From Branchiostoma floridae (lineage: Eukaryota > Chordata > Leptocardii > Amphioxiformes > Branchiostomatidae), in NCBI RefSeq assembly GCF_000003815.2, contig NC_049995.1, positions 5,361,771 through 5,425,770 of the forward strand: 64,000 nucleotides of DNA, written 5' to 3'. How positions within the stretch are numbered: the stretch's first letter is position 1; each line of letters opens with the position of its first letter. The notes beneath the pieces were generated by a model that made no database searches, was not told the DNA's origin, and saw only the letters and a list, made by a program, of their open reading frames with translations. This document shows positions 32,101 through 45,269 of the stretch, one piece after another. The position numbers and the translations under genes were made by a program.

Positions 32101-35100
32101 CTAGGGCATGTAGTATTGGAAGGTGGGGCCCAACGCTCCCCTTGCACTGTCTTTTACTTTTGTTTTACCTCCCCAACCAAAGTCATGTACCCATATTTAC
32201 ACCTGGGTGAATCGAGGAAAGTCGTGTTAAGAGCCTTTCCCAAGGACGCGATGTCTAGTCAGGAACGTCAGGAATGAAACCCATGGCAGGGATAAACAAG
32301 TCCACTAGCCCTATTGTCCAGGGCAAGTGAAAGTGCTGTTCGGGCAAGTACATGTCCTACCCCACTTGTCCGATCGGGCAAGTAAGATTTTTCCATTGAC
32401 TTTAGTGCAATTTTGATATACTTGTTACTTTTTACAGTCATGACATCAAGCAATTGTGTACAGAGAATTCCATTGCTGGAAGTGAAAATGCATATACTAG
32501 TTAACAGTGACATTTGAATTTTGGGCAAGTGAAAAACTGGTTCGGGCAAGTACATTTTTTATGTGCTTGTCCGATAGGACAAGTGGATTTTAGAAAACTC
32601 GTTCAACCCTGCATGACCTCTTGATCCCTTGTCCGCTACCCAAGCCATAATCAACCATTTTAGTGCAATAGACCCCTTTCCAAACTTGGCACCATTGCAA
32701 CATCTGCTCTTGCAAGAGCACAATCTAACTACTTGGGAATGTGCGCAAATTAGACGGAAATGAGGATCGGACCTGGCAATTACAATCGGTAGACGCTTTT
32801 TATTTTGAGCTGGGTCTAATTACAATTACCCTGTAACAATTACCTCCAAACCCTTATGAGGCTTATTTCTACCCTACTCAAAAATGTTCCAACTAGTCTT
32901 TGAAGAGTAGAGTTTGCAATAATTGGCTGTAGGTCAAGAAAAGGCCTTTTTGCAGAAAAGGGTAGAAAAACTGTTTGCAAGATTTTATTCTATAGCCTAC
33001 TTCCAAAATTTGTCAATATCCCCTGGCCAGATTTGAGTCTAAATTTTGAGATGTACTAAGGTTGCTGACAAGAGCACCTTCACGTTGTAAATGTACCTGT
33101 ACAGTCAAACCTGTACAAGTGACCACCTTTACATAAAGGGCCCACCTGGCTAAAGTGACCTCTTCTTGTTGGACTTTGTACATTGTAAGAGTCAGGTGTG
33201 TATAGAGACCACCTGTCCACATAGACCAGATTTTTTGTTCTGTGTTTTAACTGTTCAGAAACAGTCCATTGACTCTAAAAGTTGAGACCTGAGCTACAAT
33301 TCTGAACTAAAAGCAAGAAAGGAGTAGAGCTAGAAACAGACAGAAACAATATATTACAAATATCCGGACTCCCAGGACTTGAATCCGTGCCCATCCCCGG
33401 ACAGCCAGCTCACAAACCCAGCACACAACGATTCGGTCAAAAGCTGACGGCTGTTTGGCATGCTCGGTTGGTGGTGCTTGAACCCCACATAGAATAGAAC
33501 CCCACTGTTACACTACTCCCCCTTTAGAATCTCCGAGTTCAATATCCATGTGTGGCACATCTCTAGCATGTTACTGTCACAGGGTTGGCATGGGAACCAG
33601 TGAAACAAAAAAAAGGATTACAAATATCCTGACTCCCGGGATTCGAACCTGTGCCGATCCCAGCCCACCAGCTGACAAACCCAGCACGCAACCGATGTGC
33701 CCAAAAGGCTGACAGCCATTTGGCATGCTCTGTTGGCAGTGCTTGAACCTCACTGTTACACTGCTCGAGTACTCCCCCCTTTTTTCAAGATTGATCATCG
33801 AATCTCCGAGTTAGATGTCCATGTGTGGCATATCTCCAGCCTGTTACTGTACTTACAAGGTCGGTATGGGATCCGGTGAAACAAAAAAAAGGATTACAAA
33901 TATCCTGACTCCCGGGAATCGAACCTGCGCCGATCCCGGGCCACCAGCTCACAAACCCAACACGCAACCAATTCGGCCAAAAGGCTGTCAGCCATTTGGC
34001 ATGCTCAGGTGGCAGTGCTTGAACCCCACTGTTACAGAACACCCACCCCACCCCCCACCGTGCCATCCATGACCTGAATCCTGCAGCTATGTCTCCTAAG
34101 TGTTACACGTATTCTCCTGACCTCTGCCTCATACCCGGACAGAAATAACCACACATGCCTTTTTCTGGATCCACAGGCCGCCGGGGTGCTTAACTCACGT
34201 CCTGTGGTGTAGAAATAGGTCCCCTGTGTCATAAACATGTGTATTTACTCCTGTACAGGGCTCTAGCCAGCGTCCGTTTTTCCGTCAATTGACGGAAATT
34301 TGCTGCGTGTGACGGAAAAATTTTAAAAGCAATCCGTCAACCCTGACGGACAAAAATCCTTGGTGGAAGCTACAGGCATCCACGGCCGTAAAAGCCACAC
34401 ATTGTTTGTTTTGCTATTGTTATGATTGTTGACAATGTGTGTCGCCGCCCTTTCGCATACAATAATCTCATTAAAACCTGTTTTTCAAGGTCTCAGTTCA
34501 GTCCCTCTATCTCCTGGAATAGTGTTTTCGCGACAATGGGAATTGGCTGACGGGAAAAAAATTCGAGCTGGCTAGAGCCCTGCTCCTGTATAAAAATATG
34601 TTCAAGTGAGGTTAAACTTAAAGCGTCCAGTGTTTCATTTGTATTGTAAAGTCTTCTGAAATAGCAATTAAGTTGTATGTGTAGTTTATATTGTAGATGT
34701 GTGTACCTCCAATTTGTAACTTAAGTAATACCGTAATATTGGCATGATGTATGTTTTATTTCTGTTTTATGGATATATTTAGAGATTGATTCTGAAGAAG
34801 ACAATATACATGTAGTCATTGTGTTGTGCAGATGTTTTGTGTTGGAATAAATCTTTAATATTTGTAATATTATAACATCATCATTATATATTAGAACTCT
34901 AGCTACCATGTGGACTTTTCATACTTACCTAGATACTTGAAGTTGAACGTTGTTGCAAATTTCAGTGGTGATATTCCCAAACAAGTTTTTTTTGCAAGTT
35001 AAATAGATTAAAGGGTCTGGAAAAGAGATGAGGAAATCTCTGGAATACCTGAGTGTGCAGTTTCCAGGGGGATGTTCAATTCATCTATAATGGCTCAGAG

Positions 35101-38100
35101 CCAGAAGTGGGTTTAGCAAGATGATTAGATTAAATTCTGTCTACTTGTTCAGTGTGGGAACATGACATTTATATCCTTGTCCATTTAAACTCTGACTCAT
35201 ACGTTGGTGTAGCGCAGGTAGTCTTGTTAGTCCACACCAATTGAATTTCATGATTCTCAAAATTTGATTTGATATTGCTGAAGAGGAACAAAGGGGGTTC
35301 CAAAAATCTGTAAAACTTGGCATGTCAATGTTTTAGGGCATGAATATAGTCCGATGTAAGTTTTCCTCCCAGCCCTGTGTTTTCTTGTTGTGTTCCTGCT
35401 GAAATTTTGAGTCGCACAAGAACCAAGAAATTGTGTAGCTAAACCTGCTTAAGTTAAGTTATTGTGTTGACACACATACTCCAACATACGCACGCATACA
35501 CACACACATATATTCACGCGGACACACACACACACACACACACTCTCATACATACACGCACGCACTCACACACACACACAAACACAAACACTCAAACACT
35601 GCCACACAGTCACACAGATACACAAGTACCAGTCTAAATGTGAAAAGGTGGCAATATACCACATCATGTACAACAGCTGTTGTTAGTATACTATGGTGCA
35701 TAAAAGACCTGCTATAAAGTCTAAACATGATTCTCCAAAGTCCCTCCCACTCTCTTGTTCTCTTGCTCACTCAATCTGGAAACCCTGTAATTTCAGGACA
35801 CAAATTGTCCTCCCAAGCAGTCTGTAAAAGCATTCTGATTAAGTCTCTATAGAGGTCAATCTGGGCCTGCTGGCCTACAAAATAAAATCTGCCCCAAGTG
35901 TCAAAGGTCACGTCGTAAAGTAAGCAGGATTTACAGGTCAGCTGTGGACTTTAAACAGATGGAAATGAACCGAGGGGAGGTTTTAAGGGAGACAAAAGGG
36001 CCCTTACTTTTGGACTAACTGTCTGTGAGGTGTCATAGAATATGGGTCTTTAATTTTTTTTAGTATAATGTAGGCCATGTTGATTTAATTATTTGGATGA
36101 TATCTGCATGAGCATATTTAGTATATATACACCTTTTTGTTTTGTTTTGAACACCTGGATGTCTGAAGTGGGGATTCCTTTGTGGTTGTTTTTATAATGT
36201 AGCAATCTGGAGGTACTTGCCAGAAATGTGAGTGGGTTCAAGCATCACCACTGCCCAGTCCAAAGGTCCAGACCTTTTGGCTTAGCGCTTGCGTTATGGT
36301 TATGGTGTTGAGTTTGTAAGCTAGCAGGCCAGTGGGTTTGAATCCAAGGAACCAGGAGACTGTTTCTACTGGCTTCCTCTAGTTTTTCAATCAGCAATAC
36401 ATTGTTGGATGTGCAAGTACATGTCTGTGAAAGAATAGAGTTTACTTCATACTTCTTTTTTCTTTGTACAGTATTAGAAATATCTACCCCCAATAGTAGA
36501 CTTAGAATTTTGCACTGTTTTATCTCAGTTTAACACTTGTTACTTAATTCTCTCAGTTGTATGTAGTTGTTGCATCATGACTATGGTGTGGACTGAGACT
36601 GACCACAGCACATAACAGGACAGAGACAAGCCTGCTGGTTACCATAGATTATGTACCCATCAACAAATATTGACATGTTGACAGTACGTTGTTGTGAGAT
36701 GCCTCGTGGGGGATTGCTTGTCTTACAGTGTTACTGGTGGGAAAATTTTGGGGATTTTCCCCACATTTTTGACACCGAATGTTTTTGTTATTTTCAGTTA
36801 TCGTTTTGTTAGTTTCGTAGTCATGTATTGTTTGCAGCCTTAGTCCCATTGAAAAAACACCAGCTTGGGAATATGTGATTACCTGGCTAATTATCTAAGA
36901 ATGAATGAAGTGAAGTTAATCAATGATCCACAATTAAGATTAGTGTCGAAAAATTTTGCTTCTTATACATTGATATTACTACATTTGTATATGATAATTG
37001 TTAGACAAACCTTGGTGGTTAGTTAGTATGATATTTCTTCAATTTTTATTATAGATAAGGTTCTAAATACGATCAAAATACACAGTATTCTGGAGAGTTT
37101 TTCCCACTGACTAGTAAGCCAACTCAGATTTAAAAGGAACTGCAGACAGTTGTTTCTTTTTCCCTGAGCTTTAAAAATTCTTTGCACCAAATACAAGCTG
37201 TATTTTCTTTGCTTTTGTGGTTGTTTCTACAGACATCTCTTGAATAAAAGTTTGGGGATTTTGCACGGAAATGACTCACAAAAAGTCGGTCACTCATGGA
37301 AGAACAAGGTGTCTGTAACCCTCTCTGACTGTCTGAGAGACAAACACTGTTATCCCCTCCCTGAAAGGACCCACTGGCCCAAAACATTTTACTCTGCATT
37401 GGTTTTCTATTTTTGCACCACTTCAAGAAGATCCGATTCAGCTTTTCAGCTGCCTGAGCAAGAATTAAAGAGTGATCAGTCGCATAGTAGGGGTAGATGA
37501 TCCACAGGTTGACTGGTTGAAACTACATGATGTATACCGTGTACTGCATTGTTAGCAATAGCAAGTCACATATTCTGGCCTCACTTCTATCTGCATCTAG
37601 TTCTTTGTTGACATCTTTTTACTAGTTTTAGGTGAAGTGAAATATCGCAAAGATTTTCCATTTTAACAACCTTTCTTGTCCTACTTGGAGCCCAAGTTGT
37701 TAATTTTTTAAACTTTGGTAACATCCCTGTACTGTTGTAACACAACTGCTTGCTCAATCTTTTTGCTAGAGCCAGCAGTCACTATGGAGGATGGTACCCA
37801 AGCTATAACTTATGTTGTTAAATCGGTGAATTTAACTAAGTGTAAATGAAAGTGCATTATCATCAATTACATGTCATAAAGCGGGGGGTGAAATTTTGTC
37901 ATCAGAGGCCGGGGGAATTTTTTTCTGTCCCCACAAGCAAATTTCCAACCCTGGATGTAAGGTGGGGTCCGATATTTCTAGAGACAGCTCTTCCATTAAA
38001 CTCCTTTATCCCTTTTATAAATGTAGGTCACATCTGCACAGCACTACTGATAATCTGCATAATGCAGGGTGTATTTCCAGCCTTGGTTTAGTAGCTTGGG

Positions 38101-41100
38101 ATGTGTGGCACATGTTAAACTTGGCTCCTAGAACCGACCCAACCAGTGACCCAGCTACCCACCCAGTGAAAAACCAACAAAGGGTGTTCCCCTCCACCCA
38201 GCTTGGGCTAACCTTTCTGCAAAAGGTGACTGCACACATGTGTATGTGTCAACTGGAAAGGTTACATTCAATCTTAGCTACTGTATGTTCTTGAATAAAG
38301 TACGCCCTTTTTCAAATTTTCAAAATTCAGAAGGTGCTGCAAATTGTAGCCAAAGTTGGGGTACATGGTTCTTGCACAGATACATTGTAAATGGGATGAA
38401 GACCTCAAAGTCAAAGAGATCATGGTAGTTCTACAGTTCCAGGATTGATGTGAAACTAGAAATGTTGTTTTGGTGTACATCTCTTCCATACTGAAGGATT
38501 TTGTAACATGTCAGTGCATTGACAAATACGAGCATTTTTACAAAGTAAGGCAAGGACTTTAAATATATATAGAAGTCATTGATTTTTTTACTGGGGAAAA
38601 GAGAAGAAATTGTCATAAATTTTGAGATTAACTGGTTCAAAATATGTTCAAGGTTGGCGGGGAAGGGGTGTGTATTTTTCCATTTTACGATTCACTCATA
38701 GATTTGTCTGAAACTTTTATGGATATACAATGTACCAGATGAGGATTAGGCTAGAGGCCACCCTGAGGTCATCTGTGTGTCCTTAAGAGAACTACTCTGT
38801 CAAGTGCTTTGCTTTTGTACAAATAAACTCTCTACTGTTTTATTTTTAGTACAAAGACAGGACTTTGAACTAAGTGATTTGAAACCTTGACTATCCTGTC
38901 CAGGGATTTACTTCATCATCATCATGGGGGCGTGCTGGTTGCACGAATGGCTATGACTCTATCTCTTCCTCCATCCTTCCCTATACTTAGGCCATCTAAG
39001 GAATAGATGAGATAAAAGCTTCATAAAATAAACATTGGTTTGTTTGTTTGTTTGTTGGCTGGTTGGTTGGTTGGTTGCTTTGGTACAAGAAGAAATGGTT
39101 TAATTTGGGAAGACAACCAAATCTTTCAAACATGCAAAATTTTGACATCTTTCTTTATCCTTGATGTAAGCCATGGAAAGAAGAAGGAATCCATTTAGCA
39201 GCTTTCCTTCCAACAGGAAATTACAATTACAAGGCTGCCAATCTTGGGTAGACAACTGTACCACCCTCGGGGAGAATCACACTCTCAAGTGTATAAAGTT
39301 TGACAGATCCTACTTGCAGCTACCACTTCAGATAAGAGAGCACTTTCTCTGGGATTTCCTGTGAACAGAGCCACCATTGTTTATACTGACCTTGTATGTG
39401 AGCTTCACACATGTGTTGGACTAGACTCAAGGCCTGTACAAATGTGGCTATGTAGTAGTAGGTGCAGCGTGGAAATTGAATTTGACAGGAATTAAACTAA
39501 GGAGTCTTCTTATAAGGTTATCTACATGTGCATGACATTGTATGGTTACAGGAAGTTGTGTCTTTGGAGTTGGAACTGTTTTAGACTGAAAATGATAAAT
39601 TGCAAGAAATTTAGAGTTGTTGTGGTTTCTAAGCTTATTACTGTAGGGCTCCAAATATCAGACAACAGACTGAATATTTGAAATGTAAACATCTTGAAAC
39701 TTAACAATATTCTAGAATAAACTGTTACAAGACAAACTCAGAAGACTATATGGTTCTTTCTCTTATGGAAATAGAATTTTTGATAATATTATAAAGACAT
39801 TTAGTACGGAAATGATTCTCTGTTTTTCTCCAGTTGTAGAGAATGAATTGTATTTGAATATTGTTTACCTGGGGTTCTAACCCTCAATCATTTGACATCT
39901 TTTATTTTTTTAAATTCTTTGCAATAGTAGTAATAACTTTGTGCAAAACAGGAAGTTATGAATTGTTTTTTGGAAAAGAAAAGTGCTCATGTCCTACTCC
40001 TAGTTCCAATTTCTACAGTATTGCTGGATTGACCTTATTTAGTGGTCTATCCCACATGTGTTTTCCCCAGACATGTCTGGATGGAGGTTTTCTATTGACA
40101 GTGTAGAACACAGGATCAACTGACAAGGTCAGGGTCAGAGTTAAGTAGCTGAGAAAAATGTGGGGAGACAGGAACAATGTACGTGCTCATGGGACATAGT
40201 TTGAACTCTAGGGCCACTGCAATTAATTCGCTTGGTTCTCAGAAGGCTAAGGCCACACCGATTTAATTTCTTGGTTCACAGATTCGCTCGCTCCTATTTT
40301 TTGGGAAAACAAATAAAAATAAAAGTTACCACTCAGCAAATTTTCACCATTAATGAAACCATTCACCAACTTTCTGGTGTAGCAAATTGCCCTTTATATT
40401 ATAAGATCCTTAAAGTGTGGGTACAGGTGCTGTTACTGTACAATAATAGTGTTTTTGTACTTTTTTCAAGCTGAAAACTTTTTTTTCTTTATGTTTTGGA
40501 TTAGCCGTTACCTTTACTCCAACCATTTTACAATTTTTATTTTTATTTTTATTTCGCCCTCTCGCTCCATATTTTTTATGAAAAAATCCGTGAACCAAGA
40601 AATTAAATTGGTGTGGCCTAATTGACAAATTGTTGTGTAATTTTAGCAATTGTTTTCAACTTTATAAAGAAAACGATTTTGAACAAACCAGAAGCTAGAA
40701 GGCTCAAAATTTAATCATGTGGAGTTCTCTTCAAGACCAACGAAGTAAAACATACAAAGTATACAGATAATACATTCTCAACTTCTTATGTTCACACACA
40801 CACACACACACACACATTTCGTTTCAGACACATGTGCACGCACACACACACACACAGTACACACAGACACACAAAGACACAGATACACACACACACACAC
40901 ATGAAACATAACCTTCTTGTCAAAGGTAATTTACTAGTAACTGTTGTATATACTAGGGGATAACATGAAGTGATGAGAAGTGGTCCATCTTTGAATTCAA
41001 TTATATCTTTAATTTTAGACTACATGCAATTCATAACTTCAATAATGTAATCCATATCTCTTATATTTTGTTTGAATGTGTGTTTGCATTAATGAATGAA

Positions 41101-44100
41101 GAACAAACAAGTAGTGTACAAACACTAATTGCCATATATTTAAGCTGCTTTCTAAAGTTGAATATGACATCAACATTCTAAACATTCTATTTACCATATG
41201 TTAGAATCTTCACTACCTAAACTAGAGTTCGGCGACCTCATACCTCCATGAAAATTTAGAGCTTTTGTAAATTTCATGCAACTGACTAAGACATTAACAT
41301 AATTTATGCATGGTGTTGTTCATCATTGACAAACGTACACATGTCACAATTATAAAATTCCCATTATTAATCATAAAGCGGTTTTGCAATTTCTACATAA
41401 ATTATGCAAATAAGTTCCTCATTATCATATTTGGTATCTGCTTATATTCCACCTATCATATAAACATGTGTTACATTTATTGAAGTCCAGTTATTGAAAA
41501 CAATGGAATTATACAATTTCCTCATTAATTATGCAAATTAACTCCTCATTTGCATAACATGTATATCATTATGAACATCTTTGCCTAAGGTACTTGCATG
41601 CATAATATGATGCCAATCCGTCAATCCTTTCTGCAGTTATCCTCTTTGGAATGTCTTGACAAAAACGCCCCTGCAGTTCCCAAATTAAATGTTAGGGGGC
41701 TGAAACTTGCCCCACTTTGTCATGACACTGAAAGCTATCTACCACCTAAATGTCACGACCATATCACGTACGGGACAAGAGATACATTGAAAAAATTGCT
41801 ATGATAGAATATTCTCATTAATTATGCAAATGTACTCCTATTTTGCATAATTAGTATTTAATCTTGTACAACATTGTCTAAGGTACCTACATACCAAAAA
41901 TCATGAAAATCCGTTGTTCCCTTCTTGAGTTATCCTCGTCAGAAGGTTTTGACAAAAATGCCCCTGCTATCCCTAAACTAGACGCTAGGGGGCCAAAATT
42001 TACGTAATTTTTTCCTGAGCACAAGAGCTATCTAATACTTAAAAATCTTTACCATAGCATGTTCAGAACACCGAGATAGCAAAACCGGAAGTTGCGCTGC
42101 AGTACCAAGGTCACACACCAGGGGGCCCAAAATTGACCTTGACCTTCGTCTTCCCAACCCCTACCCACATATTAAATATCATCGTAGTCCATCAAGAGGT
42201 TCTCAAGTTATGATGACCACAAATATGCGGACACACAGACACACACACACACAGACACACTCAAAACTATACCTCCATTTTTTCATGGAGGTAATAAGTA
42301 GGTTAAATGGTGCAAGGCAAGGAAAGAAAAGCCATCCTGGCAGCAGATTCAGCTACCAGCTGCCTCTTAAGCCTGGATTTGTTCTCCAAATAGGTCTGTA
42401 GAGACCTGCTGGTCTGGTTAAGTAGCAAAGTTCAAACTCCAAGGTTTTGTGATGAGAAAACCAGGAGGGGTTTTATGGGATAGAGGGGAGATTCTGGTAG
42501 GAATTTTTGGTGAAACTAGCGTTGCAGGCACATGGCATTAGCTGGTTACATTGTATATGTCACATTAGAGATCACGATCCAGTAGAATCGCCGATTCTCC
42601 TAAGAGAGATCGCGATCAGAGTTTGTCCTAGGAGAGAGCCTGATCGCAATCTGTACTAGTAGAATCGGCGATTGTGGCCTGTGGTTATCTACAATTTTTT
42701 TTCATCATATATCATAAGATTGCCATTCCTGATCCTAAGATCTCCCTTAGATTTCTATAAAATTGTCCTAATCTGTTTCAATAAACCAACCTTTTACAAT
42801 ATATACATGTACTATCTGGTTACACTATGAGTCAGCATGGGGGTTACATGTACTGTACTTTATAGCTTTATCTCTTGAACCTACCTGTATACTGGCCTTG
42901 TGCAAATGGAAGCCCCTTTAAAAATACTTTAGGAAATGGACACCTGGGTTTTAAGCAGGCTTTTAGTTGTCATGGCAACGTCGGAAAGAGAGAGGAATTG
43001 GAAGTCTTAGAGTCTCAACAGTGGTGGATAAAGACAGGCTTAGTGGTGAAGTACTTTTATGGGTAGGCTTTGATGGTCTATCCCAGTTTTTACCTCTGCT
43101 AAGAATGTTCTGTTTGTACTATTATTATCATCATTCTGTTGGATGGTTCCCCAAGTCTCTATGTTTTTGTTTGTTTGAAAAACCCAATAAGAAATGTTTT
43201 ATTTTTGGTAGCGTTTGCAAAGGTGTAACGTAAGTTAGACAAAGGTGTACATACACGCATAATTTAAATATCCGTTTTCCTGTGCTGAACTGCAACAACT
43301 GTAATTCTGAATTCTGGGCCATTGGGCCAGAAAATCATTTCCAGAGATTTGTAACAGTTAAATTGTTCTTCAGAAGATTGAGCTTAATTGAATTGAGCCT
43401 GTGCCAAAAGGAAGGTTCTATGCAGAAAGTATAATGGAAGATCATTGCAAATTTTGTTAAGATGTTTCCAGTTTTTTTTAGTTCTGCAATTACTGTAAAT
43501 GCAGAAATGTCTATGGCACTACCGCGAACTTAAAACCACCGCGAAAACTCCATTTTCCAACTAACGCAAAATTAAATCGCCACAAACTTAGATGCACGTA
43601 CAGCAATAGAAATGCAGAGTACATGTACACATACATATAAAAACTGATTTTTACTAATATAGCTTACAATGTCTGAGCAATGAAATTTTTACAAATTTCC
43701 CAACTGAATTTCATAGATAAATAACAGATATTTTTGTCAAATGTTTCCTTGTCTTGTAAATTAGACTTAAACATCTATCATCATACACCAGTTGTAAAAT
43801 CAAGGAACATATGAATGCCATTTTTGTAACTGTTTAGTGGAAAGGGGGCGTATTTGCAAGACAGAGTAATGTATCATATAGAGAGGGAAGGGCAATTTGT
43901 TTAATGGCTTCCATCCAAGTTTGAAGTTGAACACAGAATCCATAATTGAATATTAGGAAAAGGTCTCTCTCCATATGATTGATATTGCAAGGTATAACAT
44001 ACATTGATTTTGAAAGCTTGTTTATGATTCTACTGATCGAAAAGTTTATTCTTAATACTTTTCAGAAAATTGTCAATTATTCTTGCTACAGTTTATTTTA

Positions 44101-45198
44101 GAGCCGGTACCTACTTATTATGTTGCTTGTGCAGTATAATCAAAATGACTGATTGGCATAAAAAAAGGCTTGCAGACCCCCATATTATGTAAATTTCTTG
44201 ATACACTGGTATTGTGTCTTCTTACTTGGATGTTATCTTTTATCTCTTGTCATTAATGTAAGTAATAGTAAAACTTCTGTGTTTAGTCTATGTGGTCAAC
44301 AATATGCAAATAAAGACCATTCAATATAATGTCCATCTAATTTAGATTATATACAGCTGGTAGAAAGGTCCTGTGACCCTCGACTGACCCCCATTTTGAT
44401 TGACAGCAGCAGCCCTGGAAGTGATAACTCAATTATCAGAGCAGCCAATGTGGCCAGTGGTCACCCTATGGGTGGGCAAGACTCCATATAGGCAGGAATC
44501 CAAATTAACTTTCCCTGTTACATGTACATGTACATGTACATGTAGCTAGCCTGGATGCCAGACAGTTACCAGGACCTACCCAGGCCAGCTCTTTGGCTCT
44601 CGGGCCAATATCAGGGCTCGAAATACCACCTGCATATGCAGGTTTGTACAGGTAAAATTGGAGCTGTGCAGGTATTTCTGGTGTCCACCTGCACGTAACC
44701 TGCACTTGTCCATGTACTGGGTTTTATACAGAAATTCCCTTATGATTGTTTTATGGATTGTTATTAGCTGCATTGACTGTTAGTGTTACCACATATATAG
44801 TGTATAAAAGAAAAATAGCAATGGTTTCTGAACAATTTTAGCATGATCCATACTTTCTAAATTCAAAGTGGTGCAGGTAGAATTTGTCTGGTGCAGGTGA
44901 TTTTCAACGTAACCTGCACCAGACAAAAATGCAGAAAAAGTATTTCGAGCCTTGAACTTGGAGCACAAAATTATCTGAGATGGAGTGACAGTTTTGGTAG
45001 TAGGTCATGAGCTTCTTCTTGGGCCAAGGGGTAAAGGGGTATTGACTATTGTCTAAAGTGGTGTATCTGGTATCCAGGCTACACATAGCTGACCGTGGCC
45101 TCCTGACCTTCTCTGCACCATAGTTTGAAATTAGTCATGGGCAAGGTCATCTTTCTGGTTTGGAGAATTATGCACCTTTGGAAATATGTATGTGTGTG

Positions 45199-45269
<71 letters not shown>

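Noticed and set aside
33608-34040. tRNA genes
   Set aside because: A- and B-box-like motifs are present, but I could not draw a full cloverleaf, and the sequence belongs to a tandem SINE-like repeat.
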